From Exobasidium rhododendri (lineage: Eukaryota > Basidiomycota > Exobasidiomycetes > Exobasidiales > Exobasidiaceae): 64,000 nt of DNA. The translations under genes and the position numbers were made by a program. The stretch covers positions 2,728,001 to 2,792,000 of the forward strand of contig CP110631.1 in NCBI GenBank assembly GCA_026210745.1, in the 5' to 3' direction. Positions 10,867-23,600 of the stretch are shown piece by piece. Numbering within the stretch: the first letter of the stretch is position 1; each line of letters begins with the position of its first letter. A model generated the notes under the pieces. That model saw only the letters and a program-made list of their open reading frames with translations, searched no databases and was not told the DNA's origin.

Positions 10867-11497
10867 ATGCCGGCAATTCGCAATGTCCGAAGGGACATCA
10901 TCCTTCGCGTCCCTAAGATCAATGTCATCGCAAAGGCGGAGGAGGCAGAGCTGGGAAGCGAGGGACAGAATGGCAGCAGTAACCTTCGTCGCTCTATGTC
11001 GCCCGCCAAGAAATTAAGCTTTCAGTCAGAGTCAGCAGGTCTCAGCAGAGGTCGAGAGAGAGGGCTTGAGAGCAAGGAATCGTATCATCTTGCTGCGCAA
11101 GCTACGTCGGCCGCCGAGTGGAATAGTCTATTGATCTGGGCTCGACGACAGCGTGGGCCTCAATGGGACGCTGCGACAGCCACGTAAGCGACTAGATCAG
11201 TGCAGGACCTCAATCGCTGCCTCGTTAGCTGAACTTTGTCCTTTTCCCCTTAGATGGCAAGTCGATGCTGGTTCATCCGAGTACTACTCATTTTGCAGTG
11301 ACCCTGCCCGCCAAACCAAGCTATCAAAAGCCAGCGAGGAAGCTCGTTATGGCACCAAAGGAGGTGTGGATGTGGTTAATGAAGGGCAGAAACTCCATCT
11401 TGAGGGTATTGACAGCGAATCACAAGATGTAGGAGGATACAGTGTAGAGGACAGTCCTCCTATAGGACCAGGAGGTCGTCGTTCTCGTGCGCGATGA
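10867..11497 (+). CDS. orphan protein, unknown function
   Basis: Two exons, 10867-11183 and 11254-11497, phase 2 junction (donor GTAAGC, acceptor CCTTAG); 186 aa. It opens with a basic, Val/Ile-rich stretch (MPAIRNVRRDIILRVPKINV) and has an Arg/Ser middle. The segment EWNSLLIWARRQRGPQWDAA spans the exon 1 end, and the tail is GGRRSRAR. No domain is recognised and no signal peptide or membrane segment is seen. Splicing in frame supports a gene, but I cannot name it. Confidence 0.55.
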
Positions 11498-12233
11498 GGA
11501 AGGTTCTCTGTGTCGCGTTCCATCTGTATCATTATCGTCTTGTCTCAACATTCCATCATCTTTTTCTCTTCACTCCCACACAATCGTATGGCCAACTACA
11601 ACACCACTTGTGTGACATGAGAGCGATACCGATGATCTTCTCACAATTCTGGCCGGATTGTGCTTTGGATGCTCGCTATTTCTACTTTCGCGAATCATGC
11701 ACCTTGATCACCGACTTCAATCGGTATTGCTGCTTCGTGTGAGATCTCATGGTCTCCTGCCTCCATAGTCTCATGATGGGGGACGTCTACATTGAAAGGT
11801 AAGTAGCATTCGATTATGTCCAACAGCTATTTAGCAGAGTGCACTTGCAACGGAGTCGGTGCGGACGTGCACAGCTGTATATTTAGCGCGCTCCGTAACA
11901 GTAAGCATACGTGAGTGAAATATACGAAATCTGAAAGATTCCGGGGTCAATCTACCCCCTTGTCGACATATCATCCTCGTTTTGGATCCTCTCATCTCAG
12001 CTAGCCCGCTCTCTGCTCAGTCGCCCAACAGAGATCGTACATTCGACGTTCGTTCTCCTTTAAGTAGCTTCCTCACACGCCCAACCTTTCAGCAGAGTCG
12101 ACCGAGTTATCGACTCTAGGCAAGGCTTGCAAAGACGTTTGCCCGTCGTCTTCTACGATCTGGCACTGCGAATCCAGCACTTTGCTTTTCAGGCAGTACC
12201 GCTCTTCTACGACGCAAGACCTCTTCACACGCA
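11498..12233. other. 735-bp intergenic region
   Basis: Lies between two plus-strand genes and should hold the terminator of the orphan gene and the Nudix promoter. Only short open frames without family features occur. A hairpin-capable stretch near 11938-11962 (CCGGGGTC...ACCCCC) is present, but its tRNA-like look does not extend to a cloverleaf. Confidence 0.5.
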
Positions 12234-14308
12234 ATGTCTGATGCGAACAGCAGTAGAGTCGATCTTCTGTCACGACTATCTCTCGCCCTCACTCGTATCA
12301 ATCAAACGGTGCCTAGAACAATTGCTTCCCCAGCTACACAGCCAAGGAGAGCAAGCGTTGCCATCTTGATCCGAGTGAAACCGGACGAGGACGACGACGA
12401 ATGGTTGAGCGAGCAGTATGATGCAGATGGCCAACCGCTACCAGGAAGTGAAGCAGAAAGGATCATGTTCCAAAGTGGCTTGGGACTTGGCACAGATGTG
12501 GACGAAAAGATCGATCTTCCTCAGCAAGGCAAGAGGGGCGTCACAGAGAGCTTCACTAGCACGGGAAAAGCATCTCTTTCTTCAGGAGATGCTTCCTTCA
12601 TGGAAGTGAGTGGTACTACCTCTACTGTGGAAGCAGACCTCTCGGGAAGCAGTGCAGTCGATTTGGCAGGAATATCGACTGGTAATGTGCGAGAAGCGTC
12701 ATCTTCTCCATCGTCGTCATCGTCGTTAGAGCAACCTAAATCGTCTTCACAATCACCACCCTCACTCTCGCCCACATCGGCATCACAGAAATCAGCAGAT
12801 GCGAATCATTCCGAAACAAATCTGACTCTACAGCGGTTTTTCTCTTTGCCATGGGTGCGGAGAGGCCAACCAGAGATTCTCTACATCAAGAGAGCTTCAA
12901 GGATGACCGATAAGTGGTCCTCCCATGTCGCATTCCCGGGTGGAAGGAAGGAAGACGAAGATGAGAATGGTCTGTACACCGCTATGAGGGAGACGTGGGA
13001 AGAGATTGGGTTAGACTTGGCAGAAAAAGAATTCGTCAATGTCGGCAAGCTCGACGATAGAGAGATAACTACGAGTCTTGGCAAGAGATTATTGATGGTT
13101 CTCAGTCCTTACAGTGAGTGTCGAGTGACTGTTCAGATGCGATTGGGGCACCCACGTTGATCACAACCTCTCGCTCGATGCAACGTGCAGTCTTTGTGCA
13201 AACATCACCCTTTTCGCCCATTCCTGATCTACAGCCAAGTGAGGTTGCCTCAGCTCATTGGATCCCACTTTCACTCTTATACACACCCAACCCGTCTTGG
13301 GGATCAACTTCAGTGGATATTGCGTCTCGATTAGCACCCAAATCGCCCGCTGTTCGATGGGCTCTGCGTGTTCTGGTCGGGAAGATGGACTTTCGATGCA
13401 TCCTTTTGCCAAACAAGCCGATTGCTATAGCAGAAGAGCAAGAAGGTGATGACGATTTTGGGGACCATAGTCCAACGTTGCAGAGAGAAAAAGGCTTCGA
13501 AGCTTTGAGTGAATCTAACGAACGGCCTGAACTCAAATTGTGGGGCCTGACGCTCGGTATGACGCTGTGAGTAACTCGACAAATAAATGGGGCTTACCAG
13601 AATACATGCTGATTCTCGAGCCTGGATCCCTTGTATAGTGACCTACTTTCTCAAATGTCAAGTGCTTCTGGGAAGCCGGTGAAAGATACTGACCCCATTC
13701 ATGCAGTGCCTGACGTTACTCATCTGCTGCGAGACCCTCGCTCAAGTGCCAGAAGCCTAATAAGTCAGCTTCGGGATGAACTGCACTTGAGCCCACCACC
13801 ACAAGCGTCAGCAATGGCCCCCTCCATGACGAGTGTGTTTCCTCGTTTCAGCTATCCCGACGTGAATTTGTGAGTGACCATGCGGATCTTTGAGAGGAAT
13901 TCTCCTAATCATCAAAGACTTCTTTTTCTCTCTCTCTCACCGTCCAGTTGGATCTGGGTCTTTGGTTTTCGATACCGAACTATAGTAAGGTCATGGGAAA
14001 GGAACATCGGCACGGGCATGGAGCAGACTGTCAACTGGAGTGGAATGGCACTCGGAGCATTCTAGTGAGTCGTATTTGCCAAGAAGTGGACCAAGGGGAG
14101 AGAGGGGTGGAGCAACAACTTATAGTGTGCTGGTTTTCCCTTTCCCAGCTCCGCCGTACGTAGAGCACTGGTGATTGCCATTGTCCTTAGAGCTCTTGGC
14201 TTTCTCTCAAGCTTCTCCGCTGCATTCTGGCTCGTGACCAGACGGATCAGACGTAGTCGAAAGGGCTTGCCTGGTCTCGGACTCGAGGAGATCTTTCCCA
14301 CTCGATAG
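12234..14308 (+). CDS. Nudix hydrolase of the CoA-diphosphatase type with long insertion and C-terminal membrane segment
   Basis: Five exons: 12234-13113, 13191-13566, 13639-13869, 13948-14064 and 14149-14308; phases close throughout, 587 aa. The Nudix box reads HVAFPGGRKEDEDEN, then LYTAMRETWEEIGLDL; the GGR(K)-14-RE spacing is that of Pcd1/NUDT7/NUDT8 CoA pyrophosphatases. Before it, about 150 Ser/acidic-rich residues (roughly 65-205) separate the first strand (RRASVAILIRVKP) from the rest. The last exons add an aromatic segment (WIWVFGFRYR) and a hydrophobic helix (ALVIAIVLRALGFLSSFSAA) followed by Arg-rich cytosol-type residues. It probably cleaves CoA or a related diphosphate at a membrane; no peroxisomal PTS1 is seen. 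Confidence 0.85.
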
Positions 14309-14624
14309 AAGTAATGTATACAAACGAGAGACACAGATGACCTTTGGCATTAGGGAATCACGTTGGAAGGCATTGCAAAGATGTATTAGCATTATCGTCA
14401 TGTGAAGGAAAAGTAGATGTTTAAAGTAATAGTGAAAGACTAACAGAGAGACGAGCAAGAAGAGGGGAAACCGAGTGACGAAGAAGTCTAGGTTTTGCTG
14501 CTCCCCTTTGAATTCTTCTTCATGCAGTTAGGGTGTATGAGAGAGGATTGGGGCATGTCCGTGTGTTGTGCTGAGAGAGTAAGGAGGTGAAAGAGGTGAA
14601 ATAAGAAGAGGATACAGAAGATCA

Positions 14625-16190
14625 TCAAGCATCTGGATTGTGAAGATGTAGCATTCTCTGTTGGTTGGTTTGAAGTGTGCCTGAATCCGCCTCTTGATCC
14701 CCGTCGAAGTATTGACTAGCTGCCAGAGCTTGCGTGGTTCCTGACGACAAGCGATGGTCTGCATAGTCACGTTGAGCGTGAGGCGGAGGCGATGAAGTAG
14801 GGTAATAGCCCGGCGAGTATTGCTGCGACATTGGGGGTGAGTTGGGTGTCTGACCTACTCCTCCTCCACTGTGTGAAGCCATAGCATGAGCTTCTGCTGC
14901 ATGTTCTTTTGCTCGTGCTTCACGAACTTCTGGGGGGTCTAGATGATCATACGTTGGAACAGAGTCGTTTCCACTTTGAGAATTGAGAGCAGCACCGGCA
15001 GCTGTTGCACCCACTGCAGCAGGAGCCCATCCTCCGCTTCGGAAATGTCCCTCATCGGAAGGTCCATGGTAACCGTTGGAGTGAGATCCTCCACCCATGC
15101 TTTGACCAGCGCTGTATCCTGCCTGTGGAGCAGCTGCATTATTGTAATAGTTGCTATAAGATCCATGCCCTCCAGATCCCAGCTCCCTCATGTCTTCCTC
15201 ATTCTCATAATTGTCATGGTTCAAGCCGTCGTCTACTTCTGGTAACGTGCCACCGACAGCTTGATTTCTTCCCCTGCCAGTTCGCGCACCCAGAGTACCA
15301 CCGACACCAGCTGCGCCAGAAGTGGGATCAAAAGTGGGCCAATCCACTTCAAAGTCTTTGCTGCCTTTCTTGGGACGGGTGCCAAAGCACAAGAACCACC
15401 CGTTACCAGTTCTCGATCTCCTTCTTCGCCAAACGACCAAGAGCAGTATTACAGCGGTAAGAAGCGCTAGTCCGCCCACGACACCACCGACTACACCTCC
15501 AATCAAGCCGCCATTGGAGCTGGTACTAGTGGTGCTGTTGCTATCGGCCACGCCTGTCGCAGTGTTTGAGGCTGTTGACCTTATCACTACGGTACTGCCA
15601 CCGGGTAGCGTCGAGATTTGAGTGACTACACCACCGCTGTCTGCAGATGTTGCAGTGGATTGTGAGTTTTGACTTTGCGGCGATGTTGATGTTCGCACAA
15701 CTATCGTTGTAGCTCCTGCTGTTGCCGCTAGGGTTGAGGCTGGTCGGGTGAAAGGAGATGTGAGTCCACAGCACATTGAGCACTACGTGGCGGAGACTGA
15801 ACACTCACTACTTGTAGCGACAGTCGTTCCGCCAGATCCGGCAACCGACGTCGTACCACTACCAGTACCGGCAGTAGCGGTGGTAGTGCCAGCCGTCGTT
15901 GTAGTGTCTGAACCTGATCCCGAACCCGACCCGGATCCCTATCATGTCAAATTATAGCAGATGGGGAGACGATTCAGTAAAGTACACGCATCGAGCACTA
16001 GCAGAGGTTTACTCACCGCACTGGTAGTCCCGCTCGTCTCAGTCGTAGTTCCTACAGTACTAGCAGAGGTGGTACCCGAGGCGATCACACTGGCAATAGT
16101 GTCGATAATACTGTTCACCACTCCTTGTCTCTCTTCTAGAAAGATATCGAGACGACTGAGAGGCGTGGGCGTAGGGGAGATCAAGACCAT
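14625..16190 (-). CDS. Ser/Thr-rich single-pass membrane protein (Mid2/Wsc-like architecture)
   Basis: Three exons, 16190-16017, 15938-15809 and 15739-14625 (phases 0 and 1); 472 aa. The N-terminal half is Ser/Thr/Gly-rich (about residues 35-195), as in heavily O-glycosylated cell-wall sensors. One transmembrane helix follows (GGLIGGVVGGVVGGLALLTA and onward), closed by a WRRRR stop-transfer. The C-terminal 230 residues are a low-complexity, Gly/Ser/Tyr/Pro-rich tail. No convincing signal peptide is seen at the N-terminus. A role as a wall or membrane sensor is inferred from architecture only. The exon 3 acceptor was chosen for phase and is less certain. Confidence 0.72.
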
Positions 16191-16886
16191 CTTGTGTAAG
16201 TCAATTGCTCTCTTTCTCTTTGCTCTTGAAAGCGTGTGTGGTTTATGATCCTGGGCGTGGTGGTGGTAATGGACAGTGGAAGCGACTGAATGCAGTGCAA
16301 AGCAACACAATTCAAGTCAAATGAAGAAATTTGTGGTGAGCAAGAAGCAGGGTACATCGAGTAGAAGAATAGGACAATCGAATCAGGGCAACCGCATAGA
16401 GAAGCATTAGAGTCGTCGTTTGCGATTTTGAATATAATGAAGACTGCTTTTCCACAAGCAAGGAAGAAAGGAGTGCACGCGGTGAATACAGTCACAACAA
16501 AAGGGTCATCAGAAAAGCATTAATTCAAATGCCATCTGCGAAATCCCGCAATAGCGAATCTCATATTGCAGCTAAAGAGAATGAGTTAGATGGGTATAAC
16601 ATACATTACTGTATTCGAAGGAAGCGGATTATAATGTGCAGTATCCTGTTTCCCGTCGGCGCACTGACTTCCACTTTTCACGCGTCCTCGGAGATCCGTG
16701 CATCATCTTTTCAACGTCATCCTGTGCACAACATTTTCTATGGTCCATTCAGCTGCGTATCGATCCTCGCACCACTTCTACGGGCCATCGCTGCAAGACC
16801 TCTCACTTCTGGCAGAGTCCTTCTCTGAATGAGCGAAATTGATATGAATACAGATTGGAAGAAGACAGAGGATCTCGGGATAATGA
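16191..16886. other. 696-bp intergenic region
   Basis: Lies between two minus-strand genes (upstream of the membrane-protein gene, downstream of RIO2). I see only short, unsupported open frames and no RNA gene. Confidence 0.5.
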
Positions 16887-19089
16887 TCAAAAGTGCAGCG
16901 AGTTGAAAACCAAGGCCTTGTCACTCGTCTTTGATTTGCCTCCTGCGCCTGCTGACCAAGCCCTCCCTGCCTTGCCAGCATGTGCTTTCTTGCCATGATG
17001 TTTTGCCTCTTTGTTCGCTTTTCGCTGCCTCTCAGCAGCTATCCTTTCCTTTATACCTCGATCGTCGCCTTCTGCTGCTGCTTTGGCGGCTGCGCCCTTG
17101 GAGGGCATGTTAGGATCCTTTGTCTTGCGAGATTGTCTGCCATGACCACGGCCAAGTGGGTCTATAAGAGAAGGAGGTAACAGAGACCCATCCTGCATTT
17201 GCAAATCGATTTCTCCTTTCATTCCATCCTCCTCCTCCTCCTCCTCCTCCTCCCCTTCTTCCTCTTCCTCTTCCTCTTCTTCGTCGTCGTCTTCATTCTC
17301 TTCTTCGCTCTCACGCTCGTTGCCAACCTCCGCCTCTTGTTGCATTCGAAGTGTACTCATGTACTGTGTAGTACGACGGAAAAGAGGAGCTTTTAAGATC
17401 AGCCAGATATCACACCTCAAGAGGAAGAAGATAACGTCACTGACCTGTTCCAGTGGTGTGACCTGCTTCTCGACACTACCCAGTCCACTAGCATCAGCCA
17501 GCACGTCCAATTCAAGCCCAAGCTTTTCATCTTCGATGGCAGTGACATACTCTCCCCCATTCTGAACTTCCTTGGCCTTCCTCGCTCTTCTCTTTGCTCT
17601 ACTTTCCCTCATCTGTTGACGATCTTCGGGAACGATGTCCCTAAAGCGAGGCACCCGATCACTCTGGAATCGGAACCTCTTGTTAAAGAAGGATCGCACA
17701 CACTCGACATCTCGATCGAAGTAACTGCCCGAAAGACGCACAATCTAATCAGTAAGGTTGGACAACACAAGTCCCAACCTACGTTTGTGCTTGTTTGTCA
17801 TTTCCCTGTACTCACTACTCTGCATTGATATGCTCTACGCTGACCATTTGCGGAAAATCAATGACGATAGGCTCAATTGCACTTCCATCGCTGAATTCAA
17901 TTTTGAGACCTTCGTTAGTACCGTCTTCATCGAATTCTTCCTCCTCCTCCTCCTCCTGTTCTCCTTCCAAGTCATCTCCATCGTCACTGATCTCTTCTTC
18001 GCCTTCGCTGCTCTCCTTCTTCACTTCTTCTTTGTAAATTCGCTCAAAGCCCTTTCCGATCTCCTTTCGCTCTCCAGCTTTCAGTTGGTACTCATCCAGC
18101 CCTTCATCATCTTCGTCCACTTGGCCTCCTCTCGTAAGACCACTGCCTCTTCCCCATATGCCAGTCTGTTGTTCATCTACGTCGTCCCCTTCTGGGTCAT
18201 CACCCTCCTTCGGTACCTCCCGAACCATGATGTTGAATTCATTGAAGTCACAGTGGATTAGACCAGCTCGTGCCAACCGAACAATGAGAGCCATGAGTGA
18301 CGCAAACAGAGATGCAACGTGCTCTGCTGGGAGAACGACAATTTGCCGCAGCGGGTATCCGTCGATCCTTGACATCAGGATAGAATGACGAGAATGTGCG
18401 ATCGGTGTTGGAACAGGAAAGCCATACTCATGTAGAATCTGTGGAGGAAAAGGGTTACGCTATCAGTGAATGTGAAGGTCGTATACTATTTTCTTCGCTG
18501 CTCTGTCGTACCTGCAGGAATTGCCATTCTTTCTTGGCAGCCAGACGACTAAGGTACATCCAACTGGGTGCACTCTTTCTTTTCCCAAGGTAATCACGCT
18601 TCTCCTTGATCTTTCGAAAAGATATTCTACCCAAACGATGCACCTTTAGCACAGCAGGAACTGGTAGATCTTCAAGACTGGGCGCTGGCATTTGAGCTCT
18701 GTAAATATCTGTGCTCAATAGGAGGATCAGAATTTGTTCTGTCATACCCTGCACTACAAGGTCAACTTACCACTTTCCTTGCCGACACCGACTCGAGTCC
18801 CTACGCCTACTAGCAGCTCTTTCTCGCGCAGTGCCTTGACAGCGAGCCAATCGTAACCCCCGTATGTCAGCCTCCATCCGTCGTATTTGATGTTCTTCTC
18901 CCTCGCAATCAGGCCTCTCTTGGCTAGTCCGCTCATGATCTTATTAAGACCTGCATGTTGAAGTCCACTGAGAGATGCTATCAAAGTAGCAGGTACAACT
19001 TCATGATTCAAGGACCCTGTCTCCGCTGCTTTGAGGACTCGAAAGTCTTCGGAGCTGAGGTATCGAAGGCCTGTGGCATCAAGCTTCAT
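16887..19089 (-). CDS. RIO2: Rio2 atypical protein kinase
   Basis: Five exons: 19089-18771, 18708-18512, 18438-17816, 17724-17445 and 17363-16887; 631 aa. The N-terminal winged helix ([19 protein letters not shown], through residue 95) is Rio2-specific. The Gly-rich loop crosses the first intron as VGVGKESD followed by IYRAQ. The catalytic loop is [13 protein letters not shown] (about residue 230) and the metal site [13 protein letters not shown] (about 365), with an acidic insertion of about 90 residues between them. [15 protein letters not shown] follows the fourth junction. Rio2 is needed for late 40S maturation. The C-terminal tail is longer than usual, with poly-Glu and Lys-rich stretches. 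It is divergent from PLP2. Confidence 0.95.
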
Positions 19090-19432
19090 GGTATATGGAA
19101 GACGAGCTTGCTACTGAGGATGCAGAAAGGTGTGCTTGATATAGACTGTCTTACGCACCATATCCTCCTCAGCCCTCCATATTCGCACTTCCAATTTCTT
19201 GCGCTTTTTTTTTTTTTGGAATTTCACAAAATTTAAAGTGAGATAGAGTAGTAAGCCTCTCGTGCGAGAGAAGCGCGTGGTGTGTCCATCTCCACCTTGA
19301 GAAACGTACCGAGCACTGTAGAGTTGCTTCTCGTTGCTTCTTGTTGGAGAGTCAAGGTCCAGATTTAGGTTTGGCATAAAGGGCCTTCCCGTACTGCGAG
19401 CCCTATCTTCACCTAGTGAGCATCATACCGTC

Positions 19433-20585
19433 ATGCAAGCCGAAGTAGACGTTTACGAAGATACAGAATTGTGAGTAACGCTCAGTTGCGTGTGTCGCAA
19501 TAACAATGGCTTTCTGATTCTTCATCTGGTGCATTGACGTCAGCAATGACGCTCTACGCGCTCGTGGAATAATCCCAGCCAAACCACCGTCACGATCACC
19601 ATCACCTGAAGCACCGGAGCCTTCTGAGGTTCGCAACTCTCAGCTAAAGAAGGCAACCGTCTCTGATCTCGACGCTGAGATCGATGCTTTAGAGAATGTC
19701 GACGATGATGAAGAGGAAAGGCGGTTGCTGGCATTGCGGAGGAAGAGGTTGCAGGATTTGGCAAGAGAGAAGAGTAGAGGTCTGTTTGGTAGAGTGTATC
19801 CTATAACAAGACCAGACTACACCCGAGAAGTGACGGATGCTAGTAAAGCGCAACAAGAAGAGGTTGAGGGTGAAGAGGCAAGAGCCAAAGGTACAGGTGT
19901 TGTTTGCTTCTTGTACAAGGAAGGGTAAGTTCCAGAGACACCTTCTAAGCGGAGTAGAGGTATTACCAGCATATATCTCTCACACCCTTTCCTCCATACT
20001 ACTCACAATAGCATGGACACATGTCAGTTGCTTGCTGGCTATCTTGATACCCTTGCGGCAAAGTACCCATCGACGAAATTCGTCAGCATTATTGGCGACA
20101 AGGTAAGACATCAGTCAGATTGTGAATGCGAGTCCAGTCGAAGAATTCACGCCCCATCTCCTCTTCTTCGGCAGTGCATACCAAATTATCCTGATCGAAA
20201 TTTGCCCACACTGATCATCTATCGAGATGGAGAGTTGCATCGGCAGATCGTTGGTCTAAGACCTGAAATTGGGCTAGATGGACTGAACACAAAGTGTGAA
20301 GGTGAGATTTGAAGGCACTGGACATCAGAAGGAGAAGGAATATGCATCCGTGCTCATTCCATTGCTCTGCACTTTACATCTGCAGACATTGAATTGCTTC
20401 TAACTGCTGTTGGGGTGCTTGATAAGTCTCAGGTGCCAGGATCGGCGACGTTTGGCAATGAAAATGGGAAGAGTGGCAAAGACAGCGAAGACGAAGACGA
20501 AGGATTTGGAGGCAATCGCAGGAAAACGAAGCAGACGATTCGTAGTCAGGAAGAGGACGATGCCGATCTGGACTGGGATCTATAG
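19433..20585 (+). CDS. PLP2: phosducin-like protein 2
   Basis: Five exons: 19433-19470, 19544-19924, 20012-20102, 20175-20301 and 20386-20585; 278 aa. The short first exon gives MQAEVDVYEDTEF, which continues as NDALRARGIIP, the Plp2 opening (EDTEWNDILRKHGILP-like). The helical region is followed by a thioredoxin-like fold (VVCFLYKEG, then QLLAGYLDTLAAKYPSTKF, then NLPTLIIYRDGELHRQIVG). The tail ends in acidic residues (DDADLDWDL). Plp2 is an essential co-chaperone of the CCT/TRiC chaperonin; a CCT subunit gene (CCT6) lies at the other end of this window. Confidence 0.93.
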
Positions 20586-20699
20586 CATGAAGAAGGCTGA
20601 GGCAGGGGCAGTGTCATTCTGAACTGACATGCATAGTGTGGGTAGAGCAAGCTAGTTTGTGTATTTTTTGTATAGTACAATGTCTCTTCTCAATACCGG

Positions 20700-23600
20700 C
20701 TACATGAGCGACTCTCTGGCTCCCACTTCTCGACTGCCTTCTCCATTGGGATACTTGCCATCTCGCTCTCCGATAAAATTCTGATAGATTTTCTTGAGCC
20801 TCCTTTGTTCGTCAGCAGGTACACTCTGCCTCGTAGTCTTGAAACACTTTTCAACATGCTCTTGATTGACGAAGATCGATCTTCGACCGGCCAATTGATC
20901 ATCAGCGATCGCCTTTGCAGCGGTCACAGCGGTCTCTTCACTCTCTTCATCACCCTCCACATTACGATGCGAATTGGTCAACATCAACTCCATTCTTTTC
21001 TGCAATGCTTGATGCTCAGCTCCACTAAGCTTGCTTTTTGTCTCCTTTTCTGCAAGGTGAAAGAATTGGATGGATTTGGGATCATTTGATCTCTGTGCAG
21101 ACGATGAAACACTTCTTCCTCCTTTGCCGAGGTTCATTTCCTCTATCCTGTTCATGCTCTCGTGCACTGCTTCCAAGTTGGCATTGTACAGAAGCGCTTG
21201 AAGATCGGCCCCACTGAAGCCTTCTGTACGTCTGGCCCACTCTGGTAGGCTCACCGTCGAATCCAACTGAATCTTGCCGCTCGAAACGACTTGCAAGATT
21301 TCCAGCCGATCCTCTTCCCCGGGAAGATCACAGAGCAAAGACTTGTCCAACCGGCCTGGTCGAAGCAAAGCAGAATCGATCAAATCAGGTCTGGAAGTAG
21401 CTGCTAGGATATACACGCCCGACAGTCCCTCTGCGCCGTCCATTTGGGTCAAGAGTTGATTGACGACTCGATCGGTCACACCTGTGCTATCATGACCTCT
21501 CTTTGGTGCAATGGAATCAAACTCGTCAAAGAACAAGATGCACGGCTTTGCAGCTTGGGCTCGATCGAAGAGATCTCGTACACTCTTTTCACTTGCTCCA
21601 ATGTATTTGTTCAATATTTCAGGACCCTTGACGCTGATGAAGTTGAGGCCGCACTCCTTTGCCACCGCACCTGCTAGTAGGGTCTTGCCACAACCGGGAT
21701 AGCCATAGAGCAACAGCCCAGATCGTAATCGAAGTGGGCACCTCTCAAAGATCTTTGCATACTTGCTGGGCCATTCTAGAGTCTCTCGCAGCACCCTTCG
21801 AGTCTCCTGCAAGCCACCCACGTCTTTCCACGTCGTGCTCGATCGTGTCAATTTGATGTCACGTAAAGAAAGAGGAGTGAATCCTTTCTGGGCTTGCTCG
21901 AAGTCGTCCATCGTCAGCAATCTTGTCTTTGACGAAGAAGAAGAAGAAGAAGAAACAAGAGAAGAGGAAGGTGCGGCGGCAGCATTTCGGATGGCCGACT
22001 GGTGGACAGCCCTCTCCACCAAGTCTTTCAAGTCGGCAGGAAGGTATCCTTCCGACTGTGAAGCAATCATGACCGGATTGAACTCCGATTCGGGCTGGAC
22101 TCGCTTCCTTTGCGCTACTAGATATTGGAGAATGTCCCTTCTGGCCTCCTTGTCTGGCGCTTTCAACTCGACTGTCTCCCCAAAGACATGATTGCCAACA
22201 CAGACCTTGTTGAGGCTGTTCACGTTCTGAGCAATGGCAACGATGAAGATGGGATACTCTCGGATCACTTCCTTGATCTTCTGCATCATCGATTCGGCAA
22301 TCTGACTGCTTCTAGGACTGTCCACATGCTCTTGATCAGAAGGGACTATCCGATCCAGATTATCCAGTATCAATAAGGTAGGACTGTGCCATGCAGCAGA
22401 AGAGAGCCACTGCGAAATCAACTGTCGCATCGAAGAAAGCCTCTCTTCCGAGTAGAGAGCGCAATCAATGTATATCGTCGCCACCTGCCTCTTTGAAAGC
22501 TCAGCGGAGAGGACCTTTGCCAAGCTAGTCTTTCCTGAACCTGGACTTCCGGTCATCAACAAGGCTGAATTCGTCCTGGGTAGACGCTTCCCTGAGATCC
22601 TTACCTGCAGCGATGTCAACGATCGACTTCGAAACGACGTTTGAACTTGATCTATACACCTCTTCAAGGTCTTGGCGATACCGGCCAATGGAGGAGTGGC
22701 GTCTCTCACATTGCTATCTTCCCTCGGCTCGGGTGAAGTGGGACGAGAGATAGAAGCAGAAGGAGCAGGAGCACTGAATCGTATCAGGTCCCAGTCTCTC
22801 ACTCCCAGCTTCGTTCTCGTCCTCGCTGGCATCCAGACATGTCGTGCAGGCCATTTGCGCTCCTCTTCCTCATTTGATGGTGATGTAAAGTAAGCGCTGG
22901 TAGTTGCTCTTGCCGGTAATTTCCCTTCCTTACTCTCGTTTGGCGATGTAGGTGAGTCATCTTTGGCCGCTGATCGATCTTTCGCTCCAAGTGTGAAAGA
23001 GTTGATTGACTTGCCGAAAGAGGAGAAGACGTCAGGGGCAGATGGACACGGCATTTTAGTCACAGCACATCTACCTTGACCAACCAAAGTGCCCCCAAAA
23101 GCCAAAGACAACACACTAGCATCTTCCTGTGAAAGAAGGAGGGAGCTCTGGGAGCCAAAGGAAGAATACTCGATCGGCAGTAGCTTGAAAAGTGATCGAG
23201 AAAGGTATTGCTGAGCAGAAGCTGATGTTTGTGACTTTGTCAAAGAAGAGAGACTGGAGAGGCTAGAAACGGCATTGACATCGTGTTGTGGCTGTGAGGT
23301 TTCGTCTGCGCGGTCTCCTGGCGCTTTCATTCGACTTTGAGGTGCGATCACTACTTCTGTGTTCGTCGATAGCCTGACTGCTCGAGGTAGAGAGGCATCA
23401 CATGAAGAGTAATTCTGCGTCGGTGGATCACAAGACACTACTCGAAAGCGGCAGATTGTTCGTCCTTGCCTGCCGACATGTACGACGATAGTCATTCCCT
23501 CCTTTGCTGCTCGCACTTGACCCAACATACCGCTCTCCACTTCTTCGGCATTCAGACTGAGAATCTCCCAATCATCTGGTGTCAAAGGCACCACATCGAC

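Noticed and set aside
11930-11975. tRNA-like or hairpin RNA
   Set aside because: The GGGGTC/ACCCC arm is not followed by acceptor, D or anticodon stems, and the B-box consensus is not met.
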